Below are positions 56,491-64,000 of a DNA stretch of 64,000 nt, in pieces. The translations under genes and the position numbers were made by a program. The notes beneath the pieces are model-generated. The model did no database searches, had not been told where the DNA came from, and saw only the letters and a program-made list of their open reading frames with translations. Positions within the stretch are counted from its first letter, which is position 1; every line of letters starts with the position of its first letter. This stretch comes from Hylemonella gracilis. Lineage in GTDB: Bacteria; Pseudomonadota; Gammaproteobacteria; Burkholderiales; Burkholderiaceae_C. The stretch lies in the NCBI RefSeq assembly GCF_004328645.1, contig NZ_CP031395.1:3683501-3747500 (forward strand), given 5' to 3'.

Positions 56491-57405
56491 TCAGAGGCCG
56501 AACTTCGCGGTGTCCACCGGATAGTTCTGCGGCCCCCGAAAGGCAATCTTGTGCGAGCCCAGGCGGTTACCCAAGGCCGCGGCCTTGGCCAGAGGCCAGC
56601 CACGCTCCAGACCGAAAAGAAGCCCCCCGCGGTAGGCATCACCGCAGCCCGTCGGGTCAACAATGGCGGCCGCCGGGGTCGGCGCGATCCAATCCTTCTC
56701 GCCATCGATCCAGACCTCGCTGCCTTCGGCGCCCAGGGTGATGACCAGACCGCGCACCTTGCGAGAGATGTCCGCCGGGCTCAAGCCCGTGCGGTCGCAC
56801 AGCATCTTGCCTTCGTAGTCGTTCACCGTGACCCAATCTGCCAGTTCGATGAAATGCGCCAGTTCCTTGCCGTCGAACATGGGCAGGCCCTGGCCGGGAT
56901 CGAAGACGAAGGGGATGCCCGCGGCCTTGAACTGGGCAGCATGCTCCAGCATCGCGTCCCGTCCATCGGGCGAGATGATGCCCAGCTTCACGTCCTGCAT
57001 GCCGGGGCCGTCGCGCTCGATGCGGGTCACGTGCGCCTGGGTCATCGCGCCAGGGTGAAAGGCCGTGATCTGGTTGTTGTCCTTGTCGGTCATGATCAGC
57101 GCCTGCGCCGTGTAGGTCTCGGGCAGTTGGCGCACATAACGGGTGGCGATGCCCAGCTTGTTCAGGCGCTCCACATAGCCCGCGCCATCGTTGCCGACGG
57201 TGGCCATCGGCAGGGGCACGCCGCCCAACGCACGCAGGGCGTAGGCGATGTTGCCAGCGCACCCGCCAAAATCGCGCCGCAGCGTGGGCACCAGGAAGGA
57301 AACATTGAGGATGTGCAGCTGGTCCGGCAGGATCTGCTCGGCAAAACGCCCCTCGAAGTTCATGATGGAATCGAAAGCCAGGGAACCACAGATCAGTGCC
57401 GCCAT
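56491..57405 (-). CDS. PfkB-family carbohydrate/nucleoside kinase
   Basis: 304 aa from the ATG of MAALICGSLAFDSIM. Ribokinase fold: first signature region FGGCAGNIAYALRALGG, C-terminal signature DPTGCGDAYRGGLLFGLERG with the catalytic Asp in GCGD. Family members near prmA/accBC in these bacteria are often annotated as adenosine kinase-like, but the substrate is not shown. It is last in the minus-strand series accB-accC-prmA-DUF3426-pfkB. Confidence 0.92.
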   Translation of the reverse strand: MAALICGSLAFDSIMNFEGRFAEQILPDQLHILNVSFLVPTLRRDFGGCAGNIAYALRALGGVPLPMATVGNDGAGYVERLNKLGIATRYVRQLPETYTAQALIMTDKDNNQITAFHPGAMTQAHVTRIERDGPGMQDVKLGIISPDGRDAMLEHAAQFKAAGIPFVFDPGQGLPMFDGKELAHFIELADWVTVNDYEGKMLCDRTGLSPADISRKVRGLVITLGAEGSEVWIDGEKDWIAPTPAAAIVDPTGCGDAYRGGLLFGLERGWPLAKAAALGNRLGSHKIAFRGPQNYPVDTAKFGL

Positions 57406-57460
57406 GGAATGCTCTTTTCTCTTGGATTGGATTGTTGATGAATGAAATGATCGCAAGCAC

Positions 57461-58606
57461 TCAGGGATAAAAGGCCAGCAGCCGGTACCCCGCCACTCTG
57501 CCTTCCAGGCCAGGACCTGCGGCGCGGTTGGCACCGCCGTTGCCGTTCCTGATCTCCATGAGCACCGTGGCCTGGAACTCATTGCCCGAGCGGATCAGGC
57601 GACTCGTGCCCTGGGTGCGCGGCACGTCGTCCTGAGCGGTGCCCGACCCGGCGCCCAGCTCCTGCGGCAGCAGCACGCGGCGGATCAGCACTTGGTCCTG
57701 CACGTCCGTCAGCACGAGTTCCACCGCAGGCAAGGCCAGATCAACCGGCGCCTTGTTGCGCAAGGTCAGGTTGAGCTGGTAGAGCTCGTCGCGGATCTTG
57801 CTGAAGGCCGAACCATCAATCACCACCGATTCGATCTGGCGCAAAGGCTCCACCGTGCAATCGAGTTGCTCGCACAGCACATGCAGCCAGGGGCGCAGGG
57901 CGGGTTCCCGGGCCGCGATGCGGTCGCGCTCATGGCGCGCCACCTGCAGCAGCAAGCCGAGGGACAGCAGACAGCACAACACCAGCAGCAGCGCGCGCAC
58001 CGCAGGATGGCGCCAGCGCGATCGGCGCATGAAGGACAAGGCCTCCGCCTCCTGGCCGTCGGGCCCGGAACTCGCCGACGCCGACGCCTGCCCGGCAGGA
58101 TGCAGCGGTTGAGACGGGCCCCGGTATGCCGCTTCGTAAGGACCGGCCATCGCCGCGGCTGCGGACCGGGGCAAGGGCGCGGACGGCGCGGGGAAACCCC
58201 CACCATCCGGTCGCGGCGGCGGTTCGGCCGCCCGCGGCGCAGGCAAGCCCTCAAGGTCCTCAGTGAAGCCTGGCTCACGCCAGGCGGATGCGTCGGGGGT
58301 TTCGAGCTGCAAATCTTCCAGCGGCGCGTCGTGCGGCGCGGCGAGGTCGCCAAACTCGGCTTCCACCATCTCGTCTTCCCAACTTCTGGGGAGTGCGCCG
58401 GCCGCTGGGGCTGGGGCGGCCCCCGCGCCAGACGGCGGCGTGGCCAGCGGCGTGGTCAAGGCAGGTGGCTCCTGCACCAGATGAGCCGTCGCATCAAACA
58501 CCTGCTCACACTGGCCGCAACGGACCCAGCCTTGCGAGACCTTGAGCTGATCCTGCGCAACCTTGAACATGGTGCGGCAAGAGGGGCAACGGGTGATGAG
58601 GCTCAT
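57461..58606 (-). CDS. Zinc-ribbon and DUF3426 domain membrane protein
   Basis: 381 aa. The first 40 residues are an MJ0042-type zinc finger (RCPSCRTMFK and VRCGQCEQVFDA). A Pro/Ala-rich low-complexity linker runs from about 45 to 200, a membrane helix lies at about 212-230 (LLLVLCCLLSLGLLLQV), and the DUF3426 domain forms the C-terminal 150 residues. Function unknown. It follows prmA by 67 bp. Confidence 0.92.
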   Translation of the reverse strand: MSLITRCPSCRTMFKVAQDQLKVSQGWVRCGQCEQVFDATAHLVQEPPALTTPLATPPSGAGAAPAPAAGALPRSWEDEMVEAEFGDLAAPHDAPLEDLQLETPDASAWREPGFTEDLEGLPAPRAAEPPPRPDGGGFPAPSAPLPRSAAAAMAGPYEAAYRGPSQPLHPAGQASASASSGPDGQEAEALSFMRRSRWRHPAVRALLLVLCCLLSLGLLLQVARHERDRIAAREPALRPWLHVLCEQLDCTVEPLRQIESVVIDGSAFSKIRDELYQLNLTLRNKAPVDLALPAVELVLTDVQDQVLIRRVLLPQELGAGSGTAQDDVPRTQGTSRLIRSGNEFQATVLMEIRNGNGGANRAAGPGLEGRVAGYRLLAFYP

Positions 58607-58673
58607 GTCCGGGCGATTGTAGAGGCGCGCCTTGCCGCCAGGCCCGCCGCGCGCGAGGAAGGCTGCAGGCCGT

Positions 58674-59567
58674 TCAGAGCTTCGCGGTCATCAGCACCCA
58701 GCCGTCCTCGCGGTCGGCGACGGTCAGGGCACTGCCCGCTGGCAGGTGCACTGCGTAGGCGGCGCTGAGTTCGTCCGCCTGGCGTTCCAGGATGCCCGCC
58801 AGCACCAGCGAACCACCCTGGGCCACGCGCGCGATCAACAGCGGCGCCAGCACCTTGAGCGGCGTTGCAAGGATGTTGGCCAGCACGACCGGATAGTCGC
58901 CCCGGGCTGCGTCCGGCAGGCCAGCCCGCAAGCTCACACCGTTGGCCTCGGCGTTCAGTCGGGTCGAGGCCACCGCGGCCTCGTCGATGTCCAGGGCATC
59001 GATGTCGGTCGCGCCGAACTTGGCCGCCGCGATCGCCAGGATGCCCGAACCACAGCCGTAGTCCAGCACGCGCAGGCCGCGCAACGGATGCGTGGCGATC
59101 CAACGCAGGCACATGCGGGTCGTGGGGTGGGTACCGGTGCCGAAGGCCAGGCCGGGGTCCAGGCGGATAAGCTCGCGCGCCTGCGCGGGGGGTTCGTGCC
59201 AGGTGGGCACGATCCAGAACGTCGGCGTGATCTCGACCGGCGCGAACTGGGATTGCGTCAGGCGCACCCAGTCCTGCTCCGGCACTTCGCCCAAGCCCAG
59301 CAACTGGCAATTGGCGAAAAAATCCTGCGCCTGCAACAAGGCGGCGGCTTCGCGTGCGGCCGCTTCGGAGGGAAACAAGGCCACGATGCGCGAGCGCTGC
59401 CAGCCTGCCGCCGGCGGCGGCATGCCCGGCTCGCCGAACAAAGCCCGCTCGGCGTCGGTCTGGGCATCGGCGTCCTCCACGCTGACGCTCAAGGCGTCCA
59501 GCGCATCCAGCGCCTCACCCAACACCTCCACGCGGTCTTCAGGACAGAGCAAGCGGAGTTCGTGCAT
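58674..59567 (-). CDS. prmA: Ribosomal protein L11 methyltransferase PrmA
   Basis: 297 aa from the ATG of MHELRLLCPEDRVEV. The N-terminal part binds L11; the SAM-binding domain has LAFGTGTHPTTRMCLRW, VLDYGCGSGILAIAAAKFG and VVLANILATPLKVL. It methylates ribosomal protein L11 at several Lys/Ala positions. It lies about 150 bp after accC, on the same strand. Confidence 0.96.
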   Translation of the reverse strand: MHELRLLCPEDRVEVLGEALDALDALSVSVEDADAQTDAERALFGEPGMPPPAAGWQRSRIVALFPSEAAAREAAALLQAQDFFANCQLLGLGEVPEQDWVRLTQSQFAPVEITPTFWIVPTWHEPPAQARELIRLDPGLAFGTGTHPTTRMCLRWIATHPLRGLRVLDYGCGSGILAIAAAKFGATDIDALDIDEAAVASTRLNAEANGVSLRAGLPDAARGDYPVVLANILATPLKVLAPLLIARVAQGGSLVLAGILERQADELSAAYAVHLPAGSALTVADREDGWVLMTAKL

Positions 59568-59719
59568 GAGGCGGGGGAATGAAGGAAGAGAAAACGGCGG
59601 AACAGCAACGACCCCAAACCAGGGCTCCCGTGGAACCGGCTTCGCCGGGCCACTGGGAGCGCCCCCTGTCACCGAAGGTTGGCGCATTCAGGGGGAAGGC
59701 GCGTCAGCGCCTCAGGGGA

Positions 59720-61069
59720 TTACCTTTTATGACTACGCATCCACTCTTCCAGGTAGTGGATGTTGGTGCCGCCTTCCATGAACTTGGCGTCGGCCAGCAG
59801 TTCGCGGTGCAACGGAATGTTGGTGCTGATGCCTTCGACCAGCGTCTCGCCCAGCGCGGTCTGCATGCGGGCCATGGCCTGCGCGCGGGTATCGCCGTGG
59901 ACGATGATTTTGCCGACCATGGAGTCGTAGTTCGGCGGCACGAAGTAGTTGGTATAGACGTGCGAATCCACGCGCACGCCAGGCCCGCCCGGCGCGTGCC
60001 ACATGGTGATGCGGCCCGGCGACGGCACGAAGGTGAAGGGGTCTTCGGCGTTGATCCGGCACTCGATGGCGTGGCCTCGGATCTGGATGTCCTTCTGCGT
60101 GAAGGGCAGGTGCTCGCCAGCCGCGACCATGATCTGCGTCTTCACGATGTCGATGCCCGTGATCAGTTCTGTCACCGGGTGCTCCACCTGCACGCGCGTG
60201 TTCATTTCAATGAAGTAGAACTCGCCATCCTGGTAGAGGAACTCGAAGGTGCCCGCGCCGCGGTAGCCGATCTTCTTGCAGGCGGCCACGCAGCTCGCAC
60301 CGACCTTGTCGATCAGCTTGCGCGGGATGCCCGGCGCCGGCGCTTCCTCAATGATCTTCTGGTGGCGCCGCTGCATGGAGCAGTCCCGCTCGCCCAGGTA
60401 GACCGCGTTCTTGTGCTTGTCGGCCAGGATCTGGATTTCCACGTGGCGCGGGTTCTCCAGGAACTTCTCCATGTAGACAGCTGGATTGTTGAAGGCCGCG
60501 GCGGCCTCCGCCTTGGTCATCTGCACGGCGTTCACCAGGGCCGCCTCGGTGTGCACCACGCGCATGCCACGCCCGCCGCCGCCGCCCGCCGCCTTGATGA
60601 TGACGGGGTAGCCTACGACCTTGGCGATGCGCTTGATCTGCACCGGATCGTCCGGCAGTTCGCCCTCGGAGCCGGGGACGCAGGGCACGCCTGCCTTGAT
60701 CATGGCCTGCTTGGCCGAGACCTTGTCCCCCATGATGCGGATGGACTCGGGCGTGGGGCCGATGAACTGGAAGCCGCTCTTTTCGACGCGCTCGGCGAAA
60801 TCGGCGTTCTCGGACAGAAAACCGTAACCGGGGTGGATGGCTTCGGCGTCCGTCACTTCGGCCGCCGAGATGATGGCCGGCATGCTCAGGTAGCTGTCAC
60901 GCGAGGGGGCGGGGCCGATGCAGACGGCCTCCTCGGCCAGCTTCACATACTTGGCTTCGCGATCGGCCTCGGAATAGACCATCACAGCCTTGATGCCGAG
61001 CTCACGGCAGGCTCGCTGAATACGAAGGGCGATTTCGCCGCGGTTCGCGACGAGGATTTTCTTGAACAT
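59720..61069 (-). CDS. accC: Biotin carboxylase AccC
   Basis: 449 aa, standard length. ATP-grasp enzyme: [17 protein letters not shown], the glycine-rich loop [37 protein letters not shown], and [19 protein letters not shown]. It carboxylates biotin on AccB for malonyl-CoA synthesis. It starts 12 bp after accB. Confidence 0.98.
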   Translation of the reverse strand: MFKKILVANRGEIALRIQRACRELGIKAVMVYSEADREAKYVKLAEEAVCIGPAPSRDSYLSMPAIISAAEVTDAEAIHPGYGFLSENADFAERVEKSGFQFIGPTPESIRIMGDKVSAKQAMIKAGVPCVPGSEGELPDDPVQIKRIAKVVGYPVIIKAAGGGGGRGMRVVHTEAALVNAVQMTKAEAAAAFNNPAVYMEKFLENPRHVEIQILADKHKNAVYLGERDCSMQRRHQKIIEEAPAPGIPRKLIDKVGASCVAACKKIGYRGAGTFEFLYQDGEFYFIEMNTRVQVEHPVTELITGIDIVKTQIMVAAGEHLPFTQKDIQIRGHAIECRINAEDPFTFVPSPGRITMWHAPGGPGVRVDSHVYTNYFVPPNYDSMVGKIIVHGDTRAQAMARMQTALGETLVEGISTNIPLHRELLADAKFMEGGTNIHYLEEWMRSHKR

Positions 61070-61081
61070 GAGGCGACCGCC

Positions 61082-61537
61082 TTATTCGATGATGAACAGG
61101 GGCTGCCCGTATTCCACGGCCTGACCGTTGTCGCACAGGACTTGCGTCACGGTGCCCGACTTGTCGGCCTCAATCTCATTGAGGATCTTCATGGCTTCGA
61201 TGATGCACAGCGTGTCGCCCTGCTTCACGGCCTGACCCACCTCGACAAAAGACTTGGCGCCAGGCGAGGCCGAGCGATAGAAGGTACCGACCATGGGTGA
61301 CTTGACCGTGTGACCCGTCGCCGCTGCCGGCGCGGCGGCTGGCGCTGCCACTGCGGGAGCTCCGGCAACCGGCGCCGCGGCAGGCGCCATCGCAACCGGG
61401 GCTGGCGCGTAAGCCTGCACCATCGCGCCGCCGCCCTTGACGATCCGCACCTTGCCTTCGGCTTCGGTGATTTCCAGTTCAGAGACGTTCGAATCAGACA
61501 CCAGATCGATCAGGGTCTTGAGTTTGCGCAAATCCAT
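61082..61537 (-). CDS. accB: Biotin carboxyl carrier protein AccB
   Basis: 151 aa. The N-terminal 35 residues ([20 protein letters not shown]) precede an Ala/Pro-rich linker, and the last 80 form the biotinyl domain with biotin Lys in [15 protein letters not shown]. It carries CO2 between AccC and the carboxyltransferase. First gene of the accBC pair. Confidence 0.97.
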   Translation of the reverse strand: MDLRKLKTLIDLVSDSNVSELEITEAEGKVRIVKGGGAMVQAYAPAPVAMAPAAAPVAGAPAVAAPAAAPAAATGHTVKSPMVGTFYRSASPGAKSFVEVGQAVKQGDTLCIIEAMKILNEIEADKSGTVTQVLCDNGQAVEYGQPLFIIE

Positions 61538-61656
61538 GAAAACTCCAACAACGTGATTGATATTGCCTCAATCTCGCGGCACATCACTGGCAACTTGCCA
61601 ACAACAGGCGACAAAGGCAAAAGAAACAGGGGCCGTTTTTCGGCGAAGGCGGGACT

Positions 61657-62178
61657 CTACCCGAGTTCCTGCCACTTCGCCAGATCGGCTTCGGACAACT
61701 TACCGATTTTACGATTCAAAATCACGCCATCTGCACCGACCAGCACGGTAAATGGCAATCCCCGGGCTTGATTGCCCAATTGCTGGCTCAGATTCAAGCC
61801 CTCCGCACCCGACAGCACCACCGGAAAGTCCAGCGGCAGGCGTTGCATGAATGCCTGGACAGGCGCCAGCTTGTCCACGGCGATACCAACAATTTGCCAT
61901 CCTTTGGCAGAATTTTGACGGTAGAAGGCATTCAATAAAGGCAACTCCTCCACACAAGGCGGACACCAGGTAGCCCAGAAGTTCACCAGCAGAGGTTTGC
62001 CACGCAAACCGCCCAGCGCCAGGCGTTCGCCTTGCGGCGTGTCCAGCGTCAGCCCCCAGAACTGCGCCATGACACCCGCCGTCATGGCTTGCGGCTGTGC
62101 GCGCCACCAGGCCCAGGTGGCGCCCGCTCCAGCGGCAGCCAGCGCCGCCCCGGCGTACAGAAAATGCCTGCGTTCCAT
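61657..62178 (-). CDS. TlpA-family thiol-disulfide oxidoreductase
   Basis: 173 aa from the ATG of MERRHFLYAGAALAAA, with GAGGTGACC upstream. An N-terminal membrane anchor or signal (about 7-25) places the domain in the periplasm. The redox motif WCPPC sits in VNFWATWCPPCVEELPLL; VPRGLPFTVLV-like cis-Pro region is QARGLPFTVLVG. It probably reduces disulfides, for example in cytochrome c maturation. It lies upstream of accB on the same strand. Confidence 0.94.
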   Translation of the reverse strand: MERRHFLYAGAALAAAGAGATWAWWRAQPQAMTAGVMAQFWGLTLDTPQGERLALGGLRGKPLLVNFWATWCPPCVEELPLLNAFYRQNSAKGWQIVGIAVDKLAPVQAFMQRLPLDFPVVLSGAEGLNLSQQLGNQARGLPFTVLVGADGVILNRKIGKLSEADLAKWQELG

Positions 62179-62189
62179 GGTCACCTCTT

Positions 62190-62800
62190 CTAGATCTGCG
62201 TTTCCGACGCTTGCACCAGCTCCCGCAAGGCCCGGACAGGTCCTCTGGGGCACGCCCACGGGCATCGGGCACGAGGGCGCCGCGCAGGTCGTCCAGGTCG
62301 TTGATGCGCAGGTGCACCCCGACCACCGATTCACCGCTGAGCTCACCGAGTTCGCGGCAAGGCGCGTGCAGGCTCAGCACATCCACCGTCTTGTGCCGCA
62401 AGCCGTTCGCGCTGCGTGACTCGTAGGGCAGGCCAAGATCAATGAGGGCGATCTCGGCTGCCTTGCCGTCCTCGCAGAACAGGTCAAGGTGCACATCCGA
62501 CCAGCGTGTCGCGGTACCGCGCCAGACCGCGCCCATCAAATGGGGTTGAAAATCGGCCAGCCGCTCCATCCATTGCAGGGCAAGCCGCCGCAGAGCCAAC
62601 AGTTCGCGCGGCTGGGTGTCCGCGCAGAACACGGCAATGTAGTCGCGCACGGCGTCTTCCAATGCGTCGTTGTCCGGCAAAGCCGTGCGCTGCGGCAGAC
62701 CCAGCGCCTTCACGGCACGCAGCTTGGCCGGTCCGTATTCCAGCCCTTCTTCCACCACCATGCGCGCCGCGGTCGCCGCGATTTCATCTTGAGCATGCAT
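62190..62800 (-). pseudogene. Conserved nucleotidyltransferase-like protein with an apparent frameshift near the C-terminus
   Basis: From the ATG of MHAQDEIAATAARMV the frame encodes about 185 conserved-looking residues (FCADTQPRELLALRRLALQW, RWSDVHLDLFCEDGKAAEIALIDLG). Around 62240-62247 it stops making sense, and a one-base shift recovers RALRELVQASETQI with a stop at 62190-62192, directly before the tlpA ribosome site. Unshifted, the frame would run far into tlpA. The corrected product is about 203 aa. The functional name is tentative. The shift could be a base-calling error. Confidence 0.65.
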
Positions 62801-62891
62801 GGCGCGGATTGTCACCCCTGTCGCTCGACCCTGTCCTTGTGCGGACAAGGCGAGGGGCTCCGAATCGATAGACCGTCACCCACTGAACGGC

Positions 62892-64000
62892 TCAGCGGGG
62901 CAACCACCCCAGTTCGCGCGCGTGCAGGCTTTGCACGTAGAGGCGATCCGGGGTTTCGGTGACACTGGTGGTTTCGGGATAACGGCCACTGGGATCCTGC
63001 AGATCCACCACCACCTGACCCGCCTCGTTGAAAGCAAAGACATGGCCATAGGCTTTGGGGATGGGCCAGAGCGCACGTGGCAAACGCAAGGTCAGGCTGC
63101 GCAGCCAGGGCTTGGATGCCAGTTGGTCTACCTTGGGATTGCGCGGTTTGACCAGGCCCACCCAGATGCGACCGTCCAGGCCACGCATGAGGTTGTCCGG
63201 GTAACCGGGCAGATTGTCGAACAGCACCGTGGCTTCAGTGCTGGCTTGCATTTGCGCGCCCACGGTTTTCGCCAGCGAAGCCAGATCCAGCGCCTGTGCC
63301 GTAATGGCAACTTTCCAGATGCGGTACTGACCGGTTTCGTTCACGTAGAGGCTGCGCTCGTCCGTGCTCAGCGCCACGCCGTTGGCGAAGCTCAGACCCT
63401 GCGCCACCACGCGGGTTGCCTTGCTGGCGGGGTCGTACTCCAGCACACGGCCCGTGCCGGCCTGCTCCAGGATGTCCAGCACGCTGGCCTCAAAGGTGCC
63501 GCCCCAGTCGCGCGGGGCGAAACGCGTGGACGCATCGCTGAAATAGATCTTGCCGCTCTTCGCCACCACCACGGCATTGGCGTAGCGGATGGGCACAGCG
63601 TCCGCCCGGTCGGTCAACAGCGTGACTTGGCCGTTGGGTCCAATGGACAGCAGGCCCTGCATGGCGTCGGCGGCGATCAGACGGCCTGCGGCATCAAAGT
63701 CGAAACCCAGCACACGCCCACCCGTGTTCGCGTACACCTGCAGCTTTCCACCGTCCGGCTCCATGCGCAGGATCTTGCCGCTGGCCACCGCGATGTAGAG
63801 CTTGCCGTCCGGGCCGGTCAACACGTGCTCGGGTCCCTCTTCGCCATGCAGATCGATCTTGTGCAGGTCCGCCAGCCGGGTGTTGGCGGCATGCGGCTCC
63901 ACATACCCCAGGTCCGCTGCCGGTAGCCAGGCCCGGGGCTGGATCGGCACCGGCCAGAACAACAGGTAAAGCAGGGCCAGACCGAGCAGCAGAGCCAGGG
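62892..64000 (-). CDS. SMP-30/strictosidine-synthase-like beta-propeller protein (5' end outside window)
   Basis: At least 369 residues; the frame is open to the window edge and its first visible residues form a membrane helix (LALLLGLALLYLLFWPVP), so the true start lies beyond. The body is a six-bladed propeller with GPEHVLTGPDGKLYIA, ADAMQGLLSIGPNGQ, GLSFANGVALSTDERSLYVNE and GYPDNLMRGLDGRIWVGL, like strictosidine synthase-like lactonase/esterase proteins (APMAP type). Probably an inner-membrane-anchored periplasmic protein. Substrate unknown. Confidence 0.85.
   Translation of the reverse strand, partial: LALLLGLALLYLLFWPVPIQPRAWLPAADLGYVEPHAANTRLADLHKIDLHGEEGPEHVLTGPDGKLYIAVASGKILRMEPDGGKLQVYANTGGRVLGFDFDAAGRLIAADAMQGLLSIGPNGQVTLLTDRADAVPIRYANAVVVAKSGKIYFSDASTRFAPRDWGGTFEASVLDILEQAGTGRVLEYDPASKATRVVAQGLSFANGVALSTDERSLYVNETGQYRIWKVAITAQALDLASLAKTVGAQMQASTEATVLFDNLPGYPDNLMRGLDGRIWVGLVKPRNPKVDQLASKPWLRSLTLRLPRALWPIPKAYGHVFAFNEAGQVVVDLQDPSGRYPETTSVTETPDRLYVQSLHARELGWLPR

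Overview
The window is GC-rich, gene-dense DNA of a betaproteobacterium, most likely Burkholderiales / Comamonadaceae. The basis is gene order and protein character: tlpA-accB-accC-prmA-DUF3426-pfkB, class Ia nrdAB followed by a Lys/Ala-rich histone H1-like gene, ypjD-like/PP0621/ampD, and the Ffh, MiaB and Entner-Doudoroff enzymes. This is inference from the sequence; no database search was run.

Layout. 1-4.8 kb: an OmpR-type response regulator coupled to a gene leaving the window, an S9 peptidase lipoprotein, and a MerR regulator facing a three-gene operon (DUF2938, flavodoxin, DUF2798) through a MerR-type promoter with a 19-bp spacer. 4.9-13.6 kb: accessory genes: LysR/SDR/CMD-family cluster with a broken EamA transporter, an HU-like gene next to an IS3-type remnant, a DUF6151 protein, a LOG-domain lipoprotein, a PAP2 phosphatase, a frameshifted alcohol dehydrogenase and an XRE regulator. 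13.6-15.2 kb: tRNA(CAT) and miaB. 15.2-22.3 kb: oxidative D-xylose module (XylFGH ABC importer, xylose dehydrogenase, xylonolactonase, divergent XylR). 22.4-31.9 kb: gluconate/Entner-Doudoroff module (gntK plus a TRAP transporter on one strand; LacI-type regulator, zwf, pgl, edd, eda on the other) with twin LacI-type operators in the divergent region.

31.9-47.4 kb is the most unusual part. It carries the components of a GlrK-QseG-GlrR (QseEGF-like) sensory locus, but an oppositely oriented, tightly overlapping six-gene operon of about 7.8 kb sits in the middle, with one QseG-like lipoprotein gene on each side of it. The operon encodes a cysteine-free FGE-like secreted protein, a coiled-coil lipoprotein, a membrane-anchored family-5 solute-binding protein, two DppB/DppC-like permeases and a single-chain double ABC ATPase. 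I do not recognise this combination as a named system; it is the best candidate for something undescribed. Just after glrR lie a GlrR-like half-palindrome and a canonical sigma-54 promoter in front of an OpgH/MdoH-type glucosyltransferase, giving a concrete prediction for what the two-component system controls.

47.4-64 kb is conserved housekeeping DNA: ffh, cytochrome c assembly protein, ampD, nrdAB with paired NrdR-like boxes, the histone-like gene, and accBC/prmA. Three genes (EamA-like, alcohol dehydrogenase, and a conserved protein near 62.2-62.8 kb) show single-base frameshifts, which may be true decay or base-calling errors. No CRISPR array, rRNA, prophage or intact insertion sequence was seen.
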